56,984 nucleotides of DNA from Lentisphaerae bacterium RIFOXYA12_64_32. GTDB taxonomy: Bacteria > Verrucomicrobiota > Lentisphaeria > Oligosphaerales > YB12-FULL-65-16. The stretch spans positions 1 through 56,984 of the forward strand of contig MHBL01000434.1 in assembly GCA_001803235.1 (NCBI GenBank), given 5' to 3'. Below are positions 25,022-33,702 of the stretch, piece by piece. The stretch's first letter is position 1. Each line of letters starts with the position of its first letter. The notes below the pieces were generated by a model. It saw only the letters and a program-made list of their open reading frames with translations, ran no database searches and had not been told where the DNA came from. Both the position numbers and the translations under genes were made by a program.

Positions 25022-25269
25022 GACTACCGCCGCCATGGCGTGCGATCCGTCTCAGGGCGGGGGTTGGCAACTGTTATCAAGTCAGGGCGACACCGAGTCG
25101 GGAGGATCTACCGGTTCCCGCTTGACGGCAGGAGTCCCGATTTCTCCGTCACGGGCGGCGAACAGGGCAAGACCACACCCCGGGAGTGACCCGGCTTGCG
25201 GGAAAACCCTTTCCCCATGCGTGCTCCGAGGAAACTGTCCCCTTCGCGGCCGACTGAGGTTGGCGTTTA

Positions 25270-26475
25270 CTAAGCCCCGTCCTCGGCTTTCGTCAGGGCG
25301 GTAAGTTCTTCTTGAACGGACAGCACGCGGTGCTGGACTTCCTCAAGTGACTCGCTCGGGTTCTTCTGTGCCTCGGGCGCCTGCCAAGCCTCGAAGTCCC
25401 GGGCCATGGCGGCCAACTCTTCGGTCACATGTGCGACGACTTCCCTCTGGCGGTCGATCTGCAGTTGCTTGGCCTCCAACTTCCACCACTGCTGCATGCG
25501 GTCCGACCCGATCTGCGACAGGATGCGCAGGGTCGTGCCGCAGTCTTGCGGCAGGTCCTGAGTGGGAAGGAAGTTGTCGGCGTAGATGACACCGCTGGTC
25601 TCCATCTCGCCCGTTGCCTCGCTCCGCAGGATGATCGGCACGCAGACGATGGCGCGCAGTTGGTGTTGGAACATGGTCCGTGTCATCACGTTCTCGCGAA
25701 GGGCGTCTTGCACGATCACCATACCGTGCCCATCGAGGACCTTCTGGAGGAACGACTGGCTGATGTCGTAGGACTTGTTCTGCAACGGTTGTCCGCCCGC
25801 GGCGCGCGCGGCGAGTTCGTCCAAGGTGATCTCTTCGCTTCCTCCTGCATTATTGATCAGGAAGAAGAAGGCGCGCCGCGTCTTGGTGACGTCGAGGACC
25901 GCGTCGAGGAGTTTCTCGGCCAGTTCCACAATGCTCTGGGCATCTTGGAACTCGTTGATGTAACCGAGGATCCGCTGCAGGTTACTCGCCACTGCGTAGG
26001 CGTGGGTGACCTTCTCGGCAGCGGCCGCGACAACCGCTTCGGGTGACATTCCAGCCGTGCTTTCGACGGCCTTTTCGGCCACGGCGTGCTTGATGGACTG
26101 AAACTCGAACTCCTCCACCACGAACCGGATCACATCGGCATCGGAAAGTTTCTTCTTCCCAGTCAGTTTGGTGCCGTTCACCGACACGCCCTTCATGCTG
26201 CTCATGGGATAGATGTAGAAGCATTTCTCGTCGTGGTTGAAGTTGATCATCGCCGCCGTCGTCGGGATGCTGGCGTTCGGGATGATGAACGTGTTGCCGA
26301 TCGTCCGGCCAATGGTGTGGGAGCCGGGTTTGAGGGTCCACACGAGTTTATTCGAGATGACACCACGGCCACGGCTGATGAGTCTGCCGATGGCAAGGTC
26401 AGCACTGCATTTGGTGCACTGATTCTCTTCTTCGGGGTTCTTTGCGCCGCATTCGGGGCATACCAACGTTTTCAT
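25270..26475 (-). CDS. zinc-ribbon / FHA / GAF signalling protein
   Basis: 401 residues from ATG 26475, with GGAGGAG upstream. A zinc ribbon (Cys6, Cys9, Cys20, Cys23) starts the protein. An FHA-like domain (about 50-125) has GRTIGNTFIIPNASI and KGVSVNG. A GAF-like domain follows (about 170-345, with FFFLIN and IVCVPIILRS), and a Glu/Gln-rich coiled coil ends it (350-400). In normal FHA domains a conserved Ser-Arg-x-His binds phosphothreonine; here it reads SIPTT, so binding may be altered or lost. No transmembrane segment. Probably a cytosolic scaffold or sensor in Ser/Thr-kinase signalling; the kinase at 11187-12047 is a candidate partner, unproven. Confidence 0.8.
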   Translation of the reverse strand: MKTLVCPECGAKNPEEENQCTKCSADLAIGRLISRGRGVISNKLVWTLKPGSHTIGRTIGNTFIIPNASIPTTAAMINFNHDEKCFYIYPMSSMKGVSVNGTKLTGKKKLSDADVIRFVVEEFEFQSIKHAVAEKAVESTAGMSPEAVVAAAAEKVTHAYAVASNLQRILGYINEFQDAQSIVELAEKLLDAVLDVTKTRRAFFFLINNAGGSEEITLDELAARAAGGQPLQNKSYDISQSFLQKVLDGHGMVIVQDALRENVMTRTMFQHQLRAIVCVPIILRSEATGEMETSGVIYADNFLPTQDLPQDCGTTLRILSQIGSDRMQQWWKLEAKQLQIDRQREVVAHVTEELAAMARDFEAWQAPEAQKNPSESLEEVQHRVLSVQEELTALTKAEDGA

Positions 26476-26873
26476 TCCAGTCTGTCTCCTCCGGTTTCAA
26501 CACAGCCGCTGGTGTCCGGCGGGACCGCCGTTGGCGCTTTCCACCGCCGGGCAGGAGACCGATTGCGCGCGTCTCCGGGGGCGCAGGTCCGGCCGTTCGG
26601 CGTCCCTCGGACGGCTCAGGCACTGTCGGCCTGCGGCCGCATCACATTGCCTGGCTGGAAGGGTCGGCCGAACTGCTGCCACACGTTCCCACGAGCCATT
26701 AAGGTAACAATCAGGCGGGGGAAGTCAAGCTCGCGTACCGGGCCTTTCCGCGGGGCTCGATTTTCCTGCCGATGGCTCCTACATTACCACACAACGAGAT
26801 TGGGGATGGCGCGAGGAACACGCGGCGGCGCAAGGCACACCCAAAAGCGAGTGCGAGCAAGAGGCCCGGGTCC
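26476..26873. other. intergenic region, nothing recognised
   Basis: A divergent gap between the FHA/GAF gene and the SDR gene. It is GC-rich, has no convincing promoter and no protein-like ORF. The SDR reading frame is open upstream to 26772 but those residues are Arg- and Lys-rich and unlike SDRs. Confidence 0.4.
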
Positions 26874-27644
26874 ATGCACGTACTGGAACAATTCCGGCTT
26901 GACGGGCGATCTGCGGTGGTGACGGGCGGTTCCCGTGGGTTGGGGCGGGCGATGGCGCTGGCTTTCTGCCAAGCCGGGGCGTCGGTGCTCGTCTGCAGCC
27001 GACACGCGGAGGAGGCCTGTGCTGTGGCCGCGGATATCGCAAAGGCGACCGGGCAGCGGTGCGACGGGCTGGGTGCGGACGTCGCCAACCCCGCGGAGGT
27101 GCAGTCAATAGCGGAGATGGCGGCGGAACGATTCGGCCGGATCGACGTCTGGGCAAACAGTGCCGGGATCAACATCCGGCACCTCGTGGAGGAGTTCCCG
27201 ATCGACGAATTCGATCGCATTCTGGACGTGAACCTGCGCGGAACGTGGCTGTGCTGTCGCGCGGTGGCGCCAATTCTCAAGAAACAGAAGTCCGGTTCAG
27301 TGATTAACGTGGGTTCTGCCCTGAGCGTGATTGGTCTTGCAGAGCGTACGGCGTACTGCGCATCGAAGGCTGGTGTTCTGGGCATGACACGCACGCTGGC
27401 GCTGGAATGGGCCCCCTTCGGAGTGCGCTGCAATGCCATCTGTCCGGGACCGTTTCTGACCGAGATCAACGCGGCCATCGCCTCCGACCCGACGAAGGCT
27501 CAGGCGGTGGTGGGACAGACGGCCCTCAAACGCTGGGGCGAGTTGCATGAGATCCAGGGCGCCGCGCTGTTTCTCGCCAGCGAGGCATCAAGCTATGTCA
27601 CTGGCAGTGCACTGTTCGTGGACGGCGGTTGGACCGCGGCGTGA
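26874..27644 (+). CDS. short-chain dehydrogenase/reductase
   Basis: 256 residues from ATG 26874. A classical SDR: NAD(P)-binding TGGSRGLG (17-24), NSAG in WANSAGIN, catalytic Ser in NVGSALSV and YCASK with the Tyr and Lys. The C-terminus ends in VTGSALFVDGGWTAA. Overall it is most like gluconate 5-dehydrogenase or 3-oxoacyl reductase types, and the substrate cannot be read from the sequence. It precedes a large secreted glycan-acting protein on the same strand by 137 bases, so a role with sugars or sugar acids is plausible. Confidence 0.9.
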   Translation: MHVLEQFRLDGRSAVVTGGSRGLGRAMALAFCQAGASVLVCSRHAEEACAVAADIAKATGQRCDGLGADVANPAEVQSIAEMAAERFGRIDVWANSAGINIRHLVEEFPIDEFDRILDVNLRGTWLCCRAVAPILKKQKSGSVINVGSALSVIGLAERTAYCASKAGVLGMTRTLALEWAPFGVRCNAICPGPFLTEINAAIASDPTKAQAVVGQTALKRWGELHEIQGAALFLASEASSYVTGSALFVDGGWTAA

Positions 27645-27680
27645 GCGTGGGGGGCGCGGAGCACGGAAGATCAGGTCTCG

Positions 27681-27760
27681 GGTTTCAGGAAGGGGATGTT
27701 GACGCCGAATCGATTGCGTATTCCTGAAACCTGAAACCTGAAATCTGAAATCTGAAATCT
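27681..27760. repeat. Family F hairpin with CTGAAAY heptad repeats
   Basis: GGTTTCAGGAA (27681-27691) and TTCCTGAAACC (27721-27731) form an 11-base inverted repeat around a GATGTTGACGCC-GAATCGATTGCG loop. From 27724 five tandem CTGAAAC or CTGAAAT units follow to 27760. A similar hairpin lies at 48195-48262. It sits directly before the large secreted protein gene. Confidence 0.6.
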
Positions 27761-27781
27761 TTCGCTGGAGGCACCACACCG

Positions 27782-30700
27782 ATGAGAACCACGCTTGTCG
27801 CTCTGGCCGTGTTGCTCGCGTCCGCGGTTGCCGTCCTCGCCGTTCCGTCCATTGTCGAGCAGGTGTCTGACGGCGTGTATGTCGTACGGGACGACAACGG
27901 TTCGTGGGACGGGCACCTGAGCATGTCCATTACGCACCAAAATGCTCCAGGCTATCTGGCGAAGAAGGTTCTTGACGCCAGCGAGGTCCCCGCTGTCGTC
28001 TGGGACGCCGCACGACAAGTGCGTCTGTCGGTTTTCTTTTCCGTGCGGGATTACTCCTGGCACGATCTGCCCAAAGCAAACGGGTTGGACGAGCCGTATG
28101 AGATTCGAGTCAACGGCAGCGTCAACCGATACCCGACTGGCGGCGGCGCCCCGGTGTTTCAGGAGGGCGGCGCCGCGAATCTGCAGTGGTACGACGTTGT
28201 CGTCCCGAAAGAGCAGTTCGTCCGTGGGATTAACGAAATCATCATCTGCAAAGCCGACGGCGGCAAGGAGAAGTGCGACGACTTCCTGTACCTAGGCATC
28301 GACAGTTCGACGGGGCGCGGCAACAGTGAAGTGGATTTTGGCGAGGGTGCGGGCTGGACGCAGGAGAAGTTGACCATCCCGGGCGGCAAAGGCGAGTACA
28401 TGGTCCGCATGACGTTGATCACCAAGGAGTTGAAATTCGATGCGGTGTGGCAGCCTGGGCGCGATCCGGAACTGACGGCGCCGGCCGGGTTGATTGTCTA
28501 TCACGGCACCCGGATGGGGACCACGGGGACGGACGGTCTGAAACTTGAGGCGGGGCAGTTTGCCCGGTTGGAGTGGCGCGACGCGGGGTTGGACGCGCTC
28601 AGCCCAATCGGGGTCTCGGTCGAAGGCAGCGGCAGCCTGGACTTCTGCTGGCTCGACGAGGATGGCAAGGCGACCAAGGCCGATCGTTGTACCGCACCGT
28701 GGAAGACCACGCTTGCGGCGGGCGACAAGCTGCGGCCCACGGGATTGGTTTTGACGGCGGTGGATCGCCCTCTGCTGCTCAGTCGTCTGACTTTCAGCGG
28801 GACGCTCAGTCACTGGCCGGCCGTGGAGGCCCCGGACATGCGCCCCGACCTCGCAACGCCTGCGGGACAGGCCGTAACACGTCCGTGCAAGTGCGAGTTG
28901 CGCGGTGACGAGGTCTGGCTCGAGAATCGCTCTATGCAGTGCCGATTCAGCGTTGCCGGTTCGCGTCTGCGTATGGTTTCCCTTCGCAACGAATGGGCTG
29001 ATGCCGACATGGTGCGGCAACCCGACGCCATTGACCTGTTTCTCGTCGAGGTCGGGGAGAACCGGTACTCAGGCAGTCGTGACTTCACGCTGGACAAAAT
29101 CGAACCCGCAGGTCAAGGGGTGCTGGCGCTGTTGAGCCATGCGGGCACGGGGTTGACTGCCGCTCTGCGGTTCGGCATCGACGACGAAGGGCTGCGGCTG
29201 GGCCTTGAACTAACCAACGCGGGTCCGAAGTCGGTGGATTTCAAGCTGGCGTTTCCGCACTTCTCGGGGTTGAGTGTATCGGAACGGGCGGCGGCGGACT
29301 TCTACTACTTTCCCTGGGCCGGCGGGCTGTTCAGCGACCGGCCCGCCATTCTCCGTCGTGGCTATGGCGATTACGAAGCCCTGTACCAAGTCATGGACGT
29401 ATTCAGTCCGGCGCGAGGCGGCGGGCTCTACATCCGTAGCGACGACGCCGAGGGCTGGCACAAGGTCTTGGCCTTGTGCAAGCACGTGCCTGGACAGGGC
29501 AGTTACGACGGGCAGCGACTCGCTCTGCCCACCCGCGATGAGTACAAATGGAAGAACCCGCTGCCAGAGGTGGAAGGGGTCGGGTTTGCGTTCGAGTACC
29601 TGCGCCGGACGCGTGAACCCGGCGGTCGATTCGCGCCACCACCTGCCGTTCTCGCGGCACACCCCGGAGACTGGAAGACGGCTATGCGCGCCTACGCCGA
29701 GTGGGCGCACCGGGTCTGGACCTGGCGCCCATACCCCTCCAAATTGAAGAGTGTTCACAACATGATGGCCCGCGGCTGGGGGCAAGACATTCTCTTCAAG
29801 GACGGTGCATACCGCACGGACATCGTCCAACCCATGGCAGATTGTGTCGAACTCATGTCGTGGTGGGACTGGTCGCCGCTGGGGCCGCTGGGGGCTTCCT
29901 TCGATGCCTTGGACAAGACGTTGACCCCCGCCCAGATCAAGATGTGGCAGCCGTACTTCGTTAAGGACCCGGTCAGTGGTAAGATGATGTGGAACAACCA
30001 ACCGGGCGACTACAAGGGCTATAACGAGCGGTTTGGCGGTCTGGCCGCCTTCCACAAGGCGATCCAGACGTACCGGCAGGCGGGCGCTCTGGTCACGCTC
30101 TACACCGATCCGTTCCGCCTCGACGAGTTCTCCTGCGAGACTGGGCTAAAGAGCGGCAAGGCGTGGTGCGTCATGAAGGGCGACGGCAAGCTAGCCAGTG
30201 GTTACGAGGTAACGAATCCCTGCCACGACCTGCCGGAGGTGCGCGAGTGGGTTGCCGCGACCATGAAGCGGGTCATTCAGGAAACCGACGCTGACGGAAT
30301 CCGCCTGGACGAGTACGGCCATCGGGGCTGGGCCTGTTTCAACCCCGCGCACCAGCACACGTTTGCCGAGCCCGGCGTCACCCAGTGGAACAAGGCGGTG
30401 GCTGACGCCACGCGCCGCATTCACGCCGGAATGGACGACGTCAAGCCAGGCGCGGTGCTCACCACTGAGCACCCGGGTTACGACTACCTGATGCAGTACC
30501 TGGACGGCTGCATTACCTATGATCTGACCAACATGGCCATGGCGTTGCGGCCGGTTGAGGTAAACCTGCAACGTTTCTACTTCCCCGAGTGCAAGGTGTA
30601 CGAGCTGGATCACCGGGGTGCGGACCGTCTTGACCGCAGGAAGTTCTGGAACGGTGTCGCGTCGTTTGGCCGCTTCCTGCCCGTGCCCATGTACACCATC

Positions 30701-31318
30701 TACCGTGAGAATGAGGACGTGTACGCGAGCCGGGACTGCGAAGCTCTGGTTCCAACGCTGGAGAAGCACGTCTATGCCAATCGGTTCCAGTACGGTGACA
30801 AGGCGCTGTACCACATCTACAACGGCACCGGGCACACCTTCGAGGGGCCGGTGCTGGCGTTGCCGCTGGCGGCCGGCACGCACGTGGTTGAGTTGCTGAA
30901 CTGTGCGGCCTTGACGACACAGCCGCGGGAAGGCCTCCAAGCCGTGCACGTGTACTTGGAACGCAAGGATGTCGCGTGCGTGGCGGTGCTGCCGCAATTC
31001 CTCCAGGCAACCTGGGACAACGAGGCATTGAGCGTAACCGTCAGCGGCCCAACAGGCGGTAGCAAGCTGGTTGTCTGCGACCGCCGTGGTGTGGCGTTGT
31101 TGACGCAGGACGCCCAGCCTGGTCCCACCCGGATTGACCTTGCCGCTGTGCCGCAGGACAAGCCGGTCGTCCCCGTTGGCGTCAAGCTGATGAACAACGG
31201 CGCGCTGGTCGACGTGCTCCCCCTCCCGCCCCGTACGGTAGCAGCGTCGGCTGGACGTGAAAGCCGACGGTTGACTGGGCCTGGAGCGGGTGGCGCGGGG
31301 CGCTTGCCTCCCCCTTAA
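27782..31318 (+). CDS. very large secreted glycoside-hydrolase-like protein (DUF6259-type)
   Basis: 1178 residues with a cleavable signal peptide (about 1-20). The N-terminal 330 residues look like beta-sandwich domains. A middle region (about 370-640) resembles a galactose-mutarotase-like supersandwich, and a TIM-barrel-like region follows (about 660-960) with WWDWSPLGPLG and ETDADGIRLDEYG. Asp843-Glu844 and Glu896 (TTEHPGYD) are candidate catalytic acids. The C-terminus is a beta-rich domain. The layout matches DUF6259-type proteins of PVC bacteria, thought to be glycosidases; the substrate is unknown. The family assignment is from memory of the domain pattern, not a search. GGAG before ATG 27782 supports the start. 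The last 25 residues are Arg/Gly-rich and probably a non-conserved tail. Confidence 0.75.
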   Translation: MRTTLVALAVLLASAVAVLAVPSIVEQVSDGVYVVRDDNGSWDGHLSMSITHQNAPGYLAKKVLDASEVPAVVWDAARQVRLSVFFSVRDYSWHDLPKANGLDEPYEIRVNGSVNRYPTGGGAPVFQEGGAANLQWYDVVVPKEQFVRGINEIIICKADGGKEKCDDFLYLGIDSSTGRGNSEVDFGEGAGWTQEKLTIPGGKGEYMVRMTLITKELKFDAVWQPGRDPELTAPAGLIVYHGTRMGTTGTDGLKLEAGQFARLEWRDAGLDALSPIGVSVEGSGSLDFCWLDEDGKATKADRCTAPWKTTLAAGDKLRPTGLVLTAVDRPLLLSRLTFSGTLSHWPAVEAPDMRPDLATPAGQAVTRPCKCELRGDEVWLENRSMQCRFSVAGSRLRMVSLRNEWADADMVRQPDAIDLFLVEVGENRYSGSRDFTLDKIEPAGQGVLALLSHAGTGLTAALRFGIDDEGLRLGLELTNAGPKSVDFKLAFPHFSGLSVSERAAADFYYFPWAGGLFSDRPAILRRGYGDYEALYQVMDVFSPARGGGLYIRSDDAEGWHKVLALCKHVPGQGSYDGQRLALPTRDEYKWKNPLPEVEGVGFAFEYLRRTREPGGRFAPPPAVLAAHPGDWKTAMRAYAEWAHRVWTWRPYPSKLKSVHNMMARGWGQDILFKDGAYRTDIVQPMADCVELMSWWDWSPLGPLGASFDALDKTLTPAQIKMWQPYFVKDPVSGKMMWNNQPGDYKGYNERFGGLAAFHKAIQTYRQAGALVTLYTDPFRLDEFSCETGLKSGKAWCVMKGDGKLASGYEVTNPCHDLPEVREWVAATMKRVIQETDADGIRLDEYGHRGWACFNPAHQHTFAEPGVTQWNKAVADATRRIHAGMDDVKPGAVLTTEHPGYDYLMQYLDGCITYDLTNMAMALRPVEVNLQRFYFPECKVYELDHRGADRLDRRKFWNGVASFGRFLPVPMYTIYRENEDVYASRDCEALVPTLEKHVYANRFQYGDKALYHIYNGTGHTFEGPVLALPLAAGTHVVELLNCAALTTQPREGLQAVHVYLERKDVACVAVLPQFLQATWDNEALSVTVSGPTGGSKLVVCDRRGVALLTQDAQPGPTRIDLAAVPQDKPVVPVGVKLMNNGALVDVLPLPPRTVAASAGRESRRLTGPGAGGAGRLPPP

Positions 31319-31346
31319 CATTGGCCCACGACCGCGCTTGTGCGGC

Positions 31347-31374
31347 TTGATTCCCGGTCGGTCCATGCTAATTT
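31347..31374 (+). promoter_or_regulatory. possible purA promoter
   Basis: TTGATT (31347-31352) and an extended -10 TGCTAATTT (TAATTT at 31369-31374) are 16 bases apart, 113 bases before the purA start. If used, the transcript begins just before the terminator-like hairpin at 31409. Confidence 0.35.
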
Positions 31375-31378
31375 ACAG

Positions 31379-31444
31379 GGGCAAGAAAGAGGACCCTTGA
31401 GGACTCTGAAGCCCGATCTTGACGGTCGGGCTTGTTTTTTGCCC
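31379..31444 (+). terminator. intrinsic terminator between the secreted protein gene and purA, possible attenuator
   Basis: AAGCCCGA (31409-31416) and TCGGGCTT (31426-31433) form an 8-base-pair stem with a 9-base loop followed by G and six T (31435-31440). It ends 122 bases after the stop of the large secreted protein. The sequence GGGCAAGAAA (31379-31388) can pair over ten positions with the T-run plus GCCC (31435-31444, one G-U pair), enclosing the hairpin. Because a promoter may lie just upstream, this could be a purA leader that regulates termination. The plain terminator reading is the safer one. Confidence 0.7.
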
Positions 31445-31486
31445 TTAACCGAGGACGAACAACCGCGGGAACTGGAGCTCACGGGC

Positions 31487-32767
31487 ATGGCAAACACGGT
31501 ACTGATCGGGTTGCAGTGGGGGGATGAGGGCAAGGGGAAGATCATTGACTACATCACGGGCCGGTCGGACGTGGTGGTCCGGTTCCAGGGAGGCAACAAC
31601 GCCGGGCACACGGTGGAGATCGGGGACGAGAAGTTCATCCTGCACCTGATCCCTTCCGGCATCCTGAGGTCAAAGGCGCTGTGCATCATCGGTAACGGCG
31701 TGGTGGTGAACCCGCTGTCGCTCCATGACGAGATCGACGAACTCAAGCGGCGCGGCATCAAGGTCGACGGGCGTCTGCAGGTCAGTACCCGTTGCCAGTT
31801 GGTGTTCCAGTATCACTGCATGCTTGATGGCCTGTTTGAGAAGAAACTCGGGGACAGCAAGATCGGCACAACGAAGCGCGGGATCGGTCCAGCCTATGCC
31901 GATAAGGTCAACCGCGTTGGCATCCGCGCTGCGGATCTGAAGCACCTCGACCGGTTCGAAAAGCGGTTCCGCGCTCAGGCGGCGTTCTACAACCGGATTT
32001 TCCGCGATGCGGGTGTCGATGAGCTCGATGTCGATGCCGAATGGAAGAAGCTGAGCGATGTGGCCCCACGGGTGGCGCCGTTGGTAACCGACACCGTCCT
32101 GACCCTCAACCAAATGGTGAAGGCTGGCAAGGAGGTGTTGTTCGAGGGCGCGCAGGGCACTTACCTGGACGTCGACTATGGCACCTATCCCTATGTGACC
32201 AGCAGCAACACGACGTCCGGTGCCGCCTGTACCGGTGGCGGCATTGCGCCATCGCGCATCGACTTGGTGGTCGGTGTGGCCAAAGCTTACACGACACGGG
32301 TCGGGAGCGGCCCATTCCCCACCGAAGCCACGGGTGAGATCGGCGAGTATCTGCGGAAGCAGGGCGGCGAGTATGGCGCCACCACGGGACGGCCCCGGCG
32401 TTGCGGGTGGTTCGATGCGGTGGCGACGCGCTATGCGGTCATGTTGACCGGCGCCGATTCCATCGCCGTCACCAAGCTGGATGTGCTGGACAGCCTGGAC
32501 AAGATTCCGGTTTGCATCGCGTACGAACTCGACGGCAAGCGCATCACCGAGATGCCTTCCGACACCGAGGAGATCGCCCGGGTTGTACCAGTCTACGAGG
32601 AACTTCCGGGCTGGAAGCAGAGCACGGCCAACGTGCGGTCGTGGAATGATTTCCCGGCGGCGGCCAAGGCTTACCTGCAGCACTTGGTTGAACTTATTGG
32701 CGCCCGGTTGGACATCGTCTCTGTGGGGCCGAAGCGGGACCAGACGATGTCCCTGAACCCGGCTTGA
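31487..32767 (+). CDS. purA: adenylosuccinate synthetase
   Basis: 426 residues from ATG 31487, with GGAG nine bases before. It joins IMP and Asp with GTP to give adenylosuccinate in AMP synthesis. It has QWGDEGKGKIID (with the catalytic Asp), NNAGHTV (catalytic His), TTKRGIGPAY, the EGAQGTYLDVDYGTYPYVTSSNTT signature and TKLDVLD. Length is normal. It starts a run of same-strand genes (purA, uppS, cdsA, rhomboid), with 96 bases before uppS. Confidence 0.97.
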   Translation: MANTVLIGLQWGDEGKGKIIDYITGRSDVVVRFQGGNNAGHTVEIGDEKFILHLIPSGILRSKALCIIGNGVVVNPLSLHDEIDELKRRGIKVDGRLQVSTRCQLVFQYHCMLDGLFEKKLGDSKIGTTKRGIGPAYADKVNRVGIRAADLKHLDRFEKRFRAQAAFYNRIFRDAGVDELDVDAEWKKLSDVAPRVAPLVTDTVLTLNQMVKAGKEVLFEGAQGTYLDVDYGTYPYVTSSNTTSGAACTGGGIAPSRIDLVVGVAKAYTTRVGSGPFPTEATGEIGEYLRKQGGEYGATTGRPRRCGWFDAVATRYAVMLTGADSIAVTKLDVLDSLDKIPVCIAYELDGKRITEMPSDTEEIARVVPVYEELPGWKQSTANVRSWNDFPAAAKAYLQHLVELIGARLDIVSVGPKRDQTMSLNPA

Positions 32768-32863
32768 TCCCTCAAGCGGATCCGGGATCGAGGCGGAATC
32801 GGCCACGACACCCGACCTGAACAGCCTGCCGGGTTCCGGCGCTTCGGTGTAAGGACAACAGGC

Positions 32864-33583
32864 GTGACGCAAGCGAGTCCTGCCAAGGTCCCGGCTCATA
32901 TCGCCATCATCATGGACGGCAATGGCCGATGGGCGAGAGAGCGGGGGTTGCCCCGCATCGAGGGGCATCGGGCAGGTGCGGAAACGGTTCAGCGTGTGAT
33001 CGAGGCGTGCCGTCAGGCCGGAGTCAGGTATCTGACGCTGTATGCCTTCAGCACCGAGAATTGGCGTCGCCCAATCACAGAGGTCGCGCAACTGATGAAG
33101 TTGCTGACGACGTCCTTGGGCAAGCACCTGGCGCAACTGCAGGAACATCGTATCCGTCTGCACGCGATCGGCGAACTGGAACGTCTCCCAATGCCCGTTC
33201 GTCGGGCCCTGCAGAGCGCCATGCGCGCCACGGCGCAGAACGACGCCGGTGTGCTGACCTTGGCACTTAGCTACGGCAGCCGTGCAGAAATCGTGGCGGC
33301 GGTACGCCAAGCGGCGACCCGAGCCATGGCCGGCACCCTGCGCATCGAGGACATTACCGAGGAATCGTTTGCCAGCCTCCTGCAAACGGCGGGAATGCCG
33401 GATCCGGATCTGATCATTCGGACCGCCAACGAGATGCGGTTGAGCAACTTCTTGCTTTGGCAGGCATCGTATGCGGAGCTCTGGGTGACCCCAACCCTGT
33501 GGCCAGATTTCGGCGAGGAGGATTTCCGTCGGGCCATGGCGGACTACGCAGCGCGAACACGCCGCTTCGGCGGAGTGGTCTGA
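32864..33583 (+). CDS. uppS: isoprenyl transferase (undecaprenyl-diphosphate synthase)
   Basis: 239 residues with a GTG start, supported by AAGGAC upstream. It adds isopentenyl units to farnesyl-PP to make the C55 lipid carrier of peptidoglycan and LPS synthesis. The catalytic Asp18 is in IIMDGNGRWA, followed by GHRAGAE, YAFSTENWRRP and the C-terminal RLSNFLLWQASYAEL. The usual RTSGE reads RTANE here, a mild change. The uppS-cdsA order is conserved in many bacteria, although frr, which often precedes uppS, is absent. Confidence 0.96.
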   Translation: MTQASPAKVPAHIAIIMDGNGRWARERGLPRIEGHRAGAETVQRVIEACRQAGVRYLTLYAFSTENWRRPITEVAQLMKLLTTSLGKHLAQLQEHRIRLHAIGELERLPMPVRRALQSAMRATAQNDAGVLTLALSYGSRAEIVAAVRQAATRAMAGTLRIEDITEESFASLLQTAGMPDPDLIIRTANEMRLSNFLLWQASYAELWVTPTLWPDFGEEDFRRAMADYAARTRRFGGVV

Positions 33584-33702
33584 TGCGCCGCCGCGGACGG
33601 ACGGACTTGGCTTCGTCCGCGAGCTACGACCTGCGCTCGGTCAGCCGGTGAAATGCAGGGTGGGGCGATTGGCAAGCAGAGCATCAAGTCGAGGGTGGCG
33701 GA

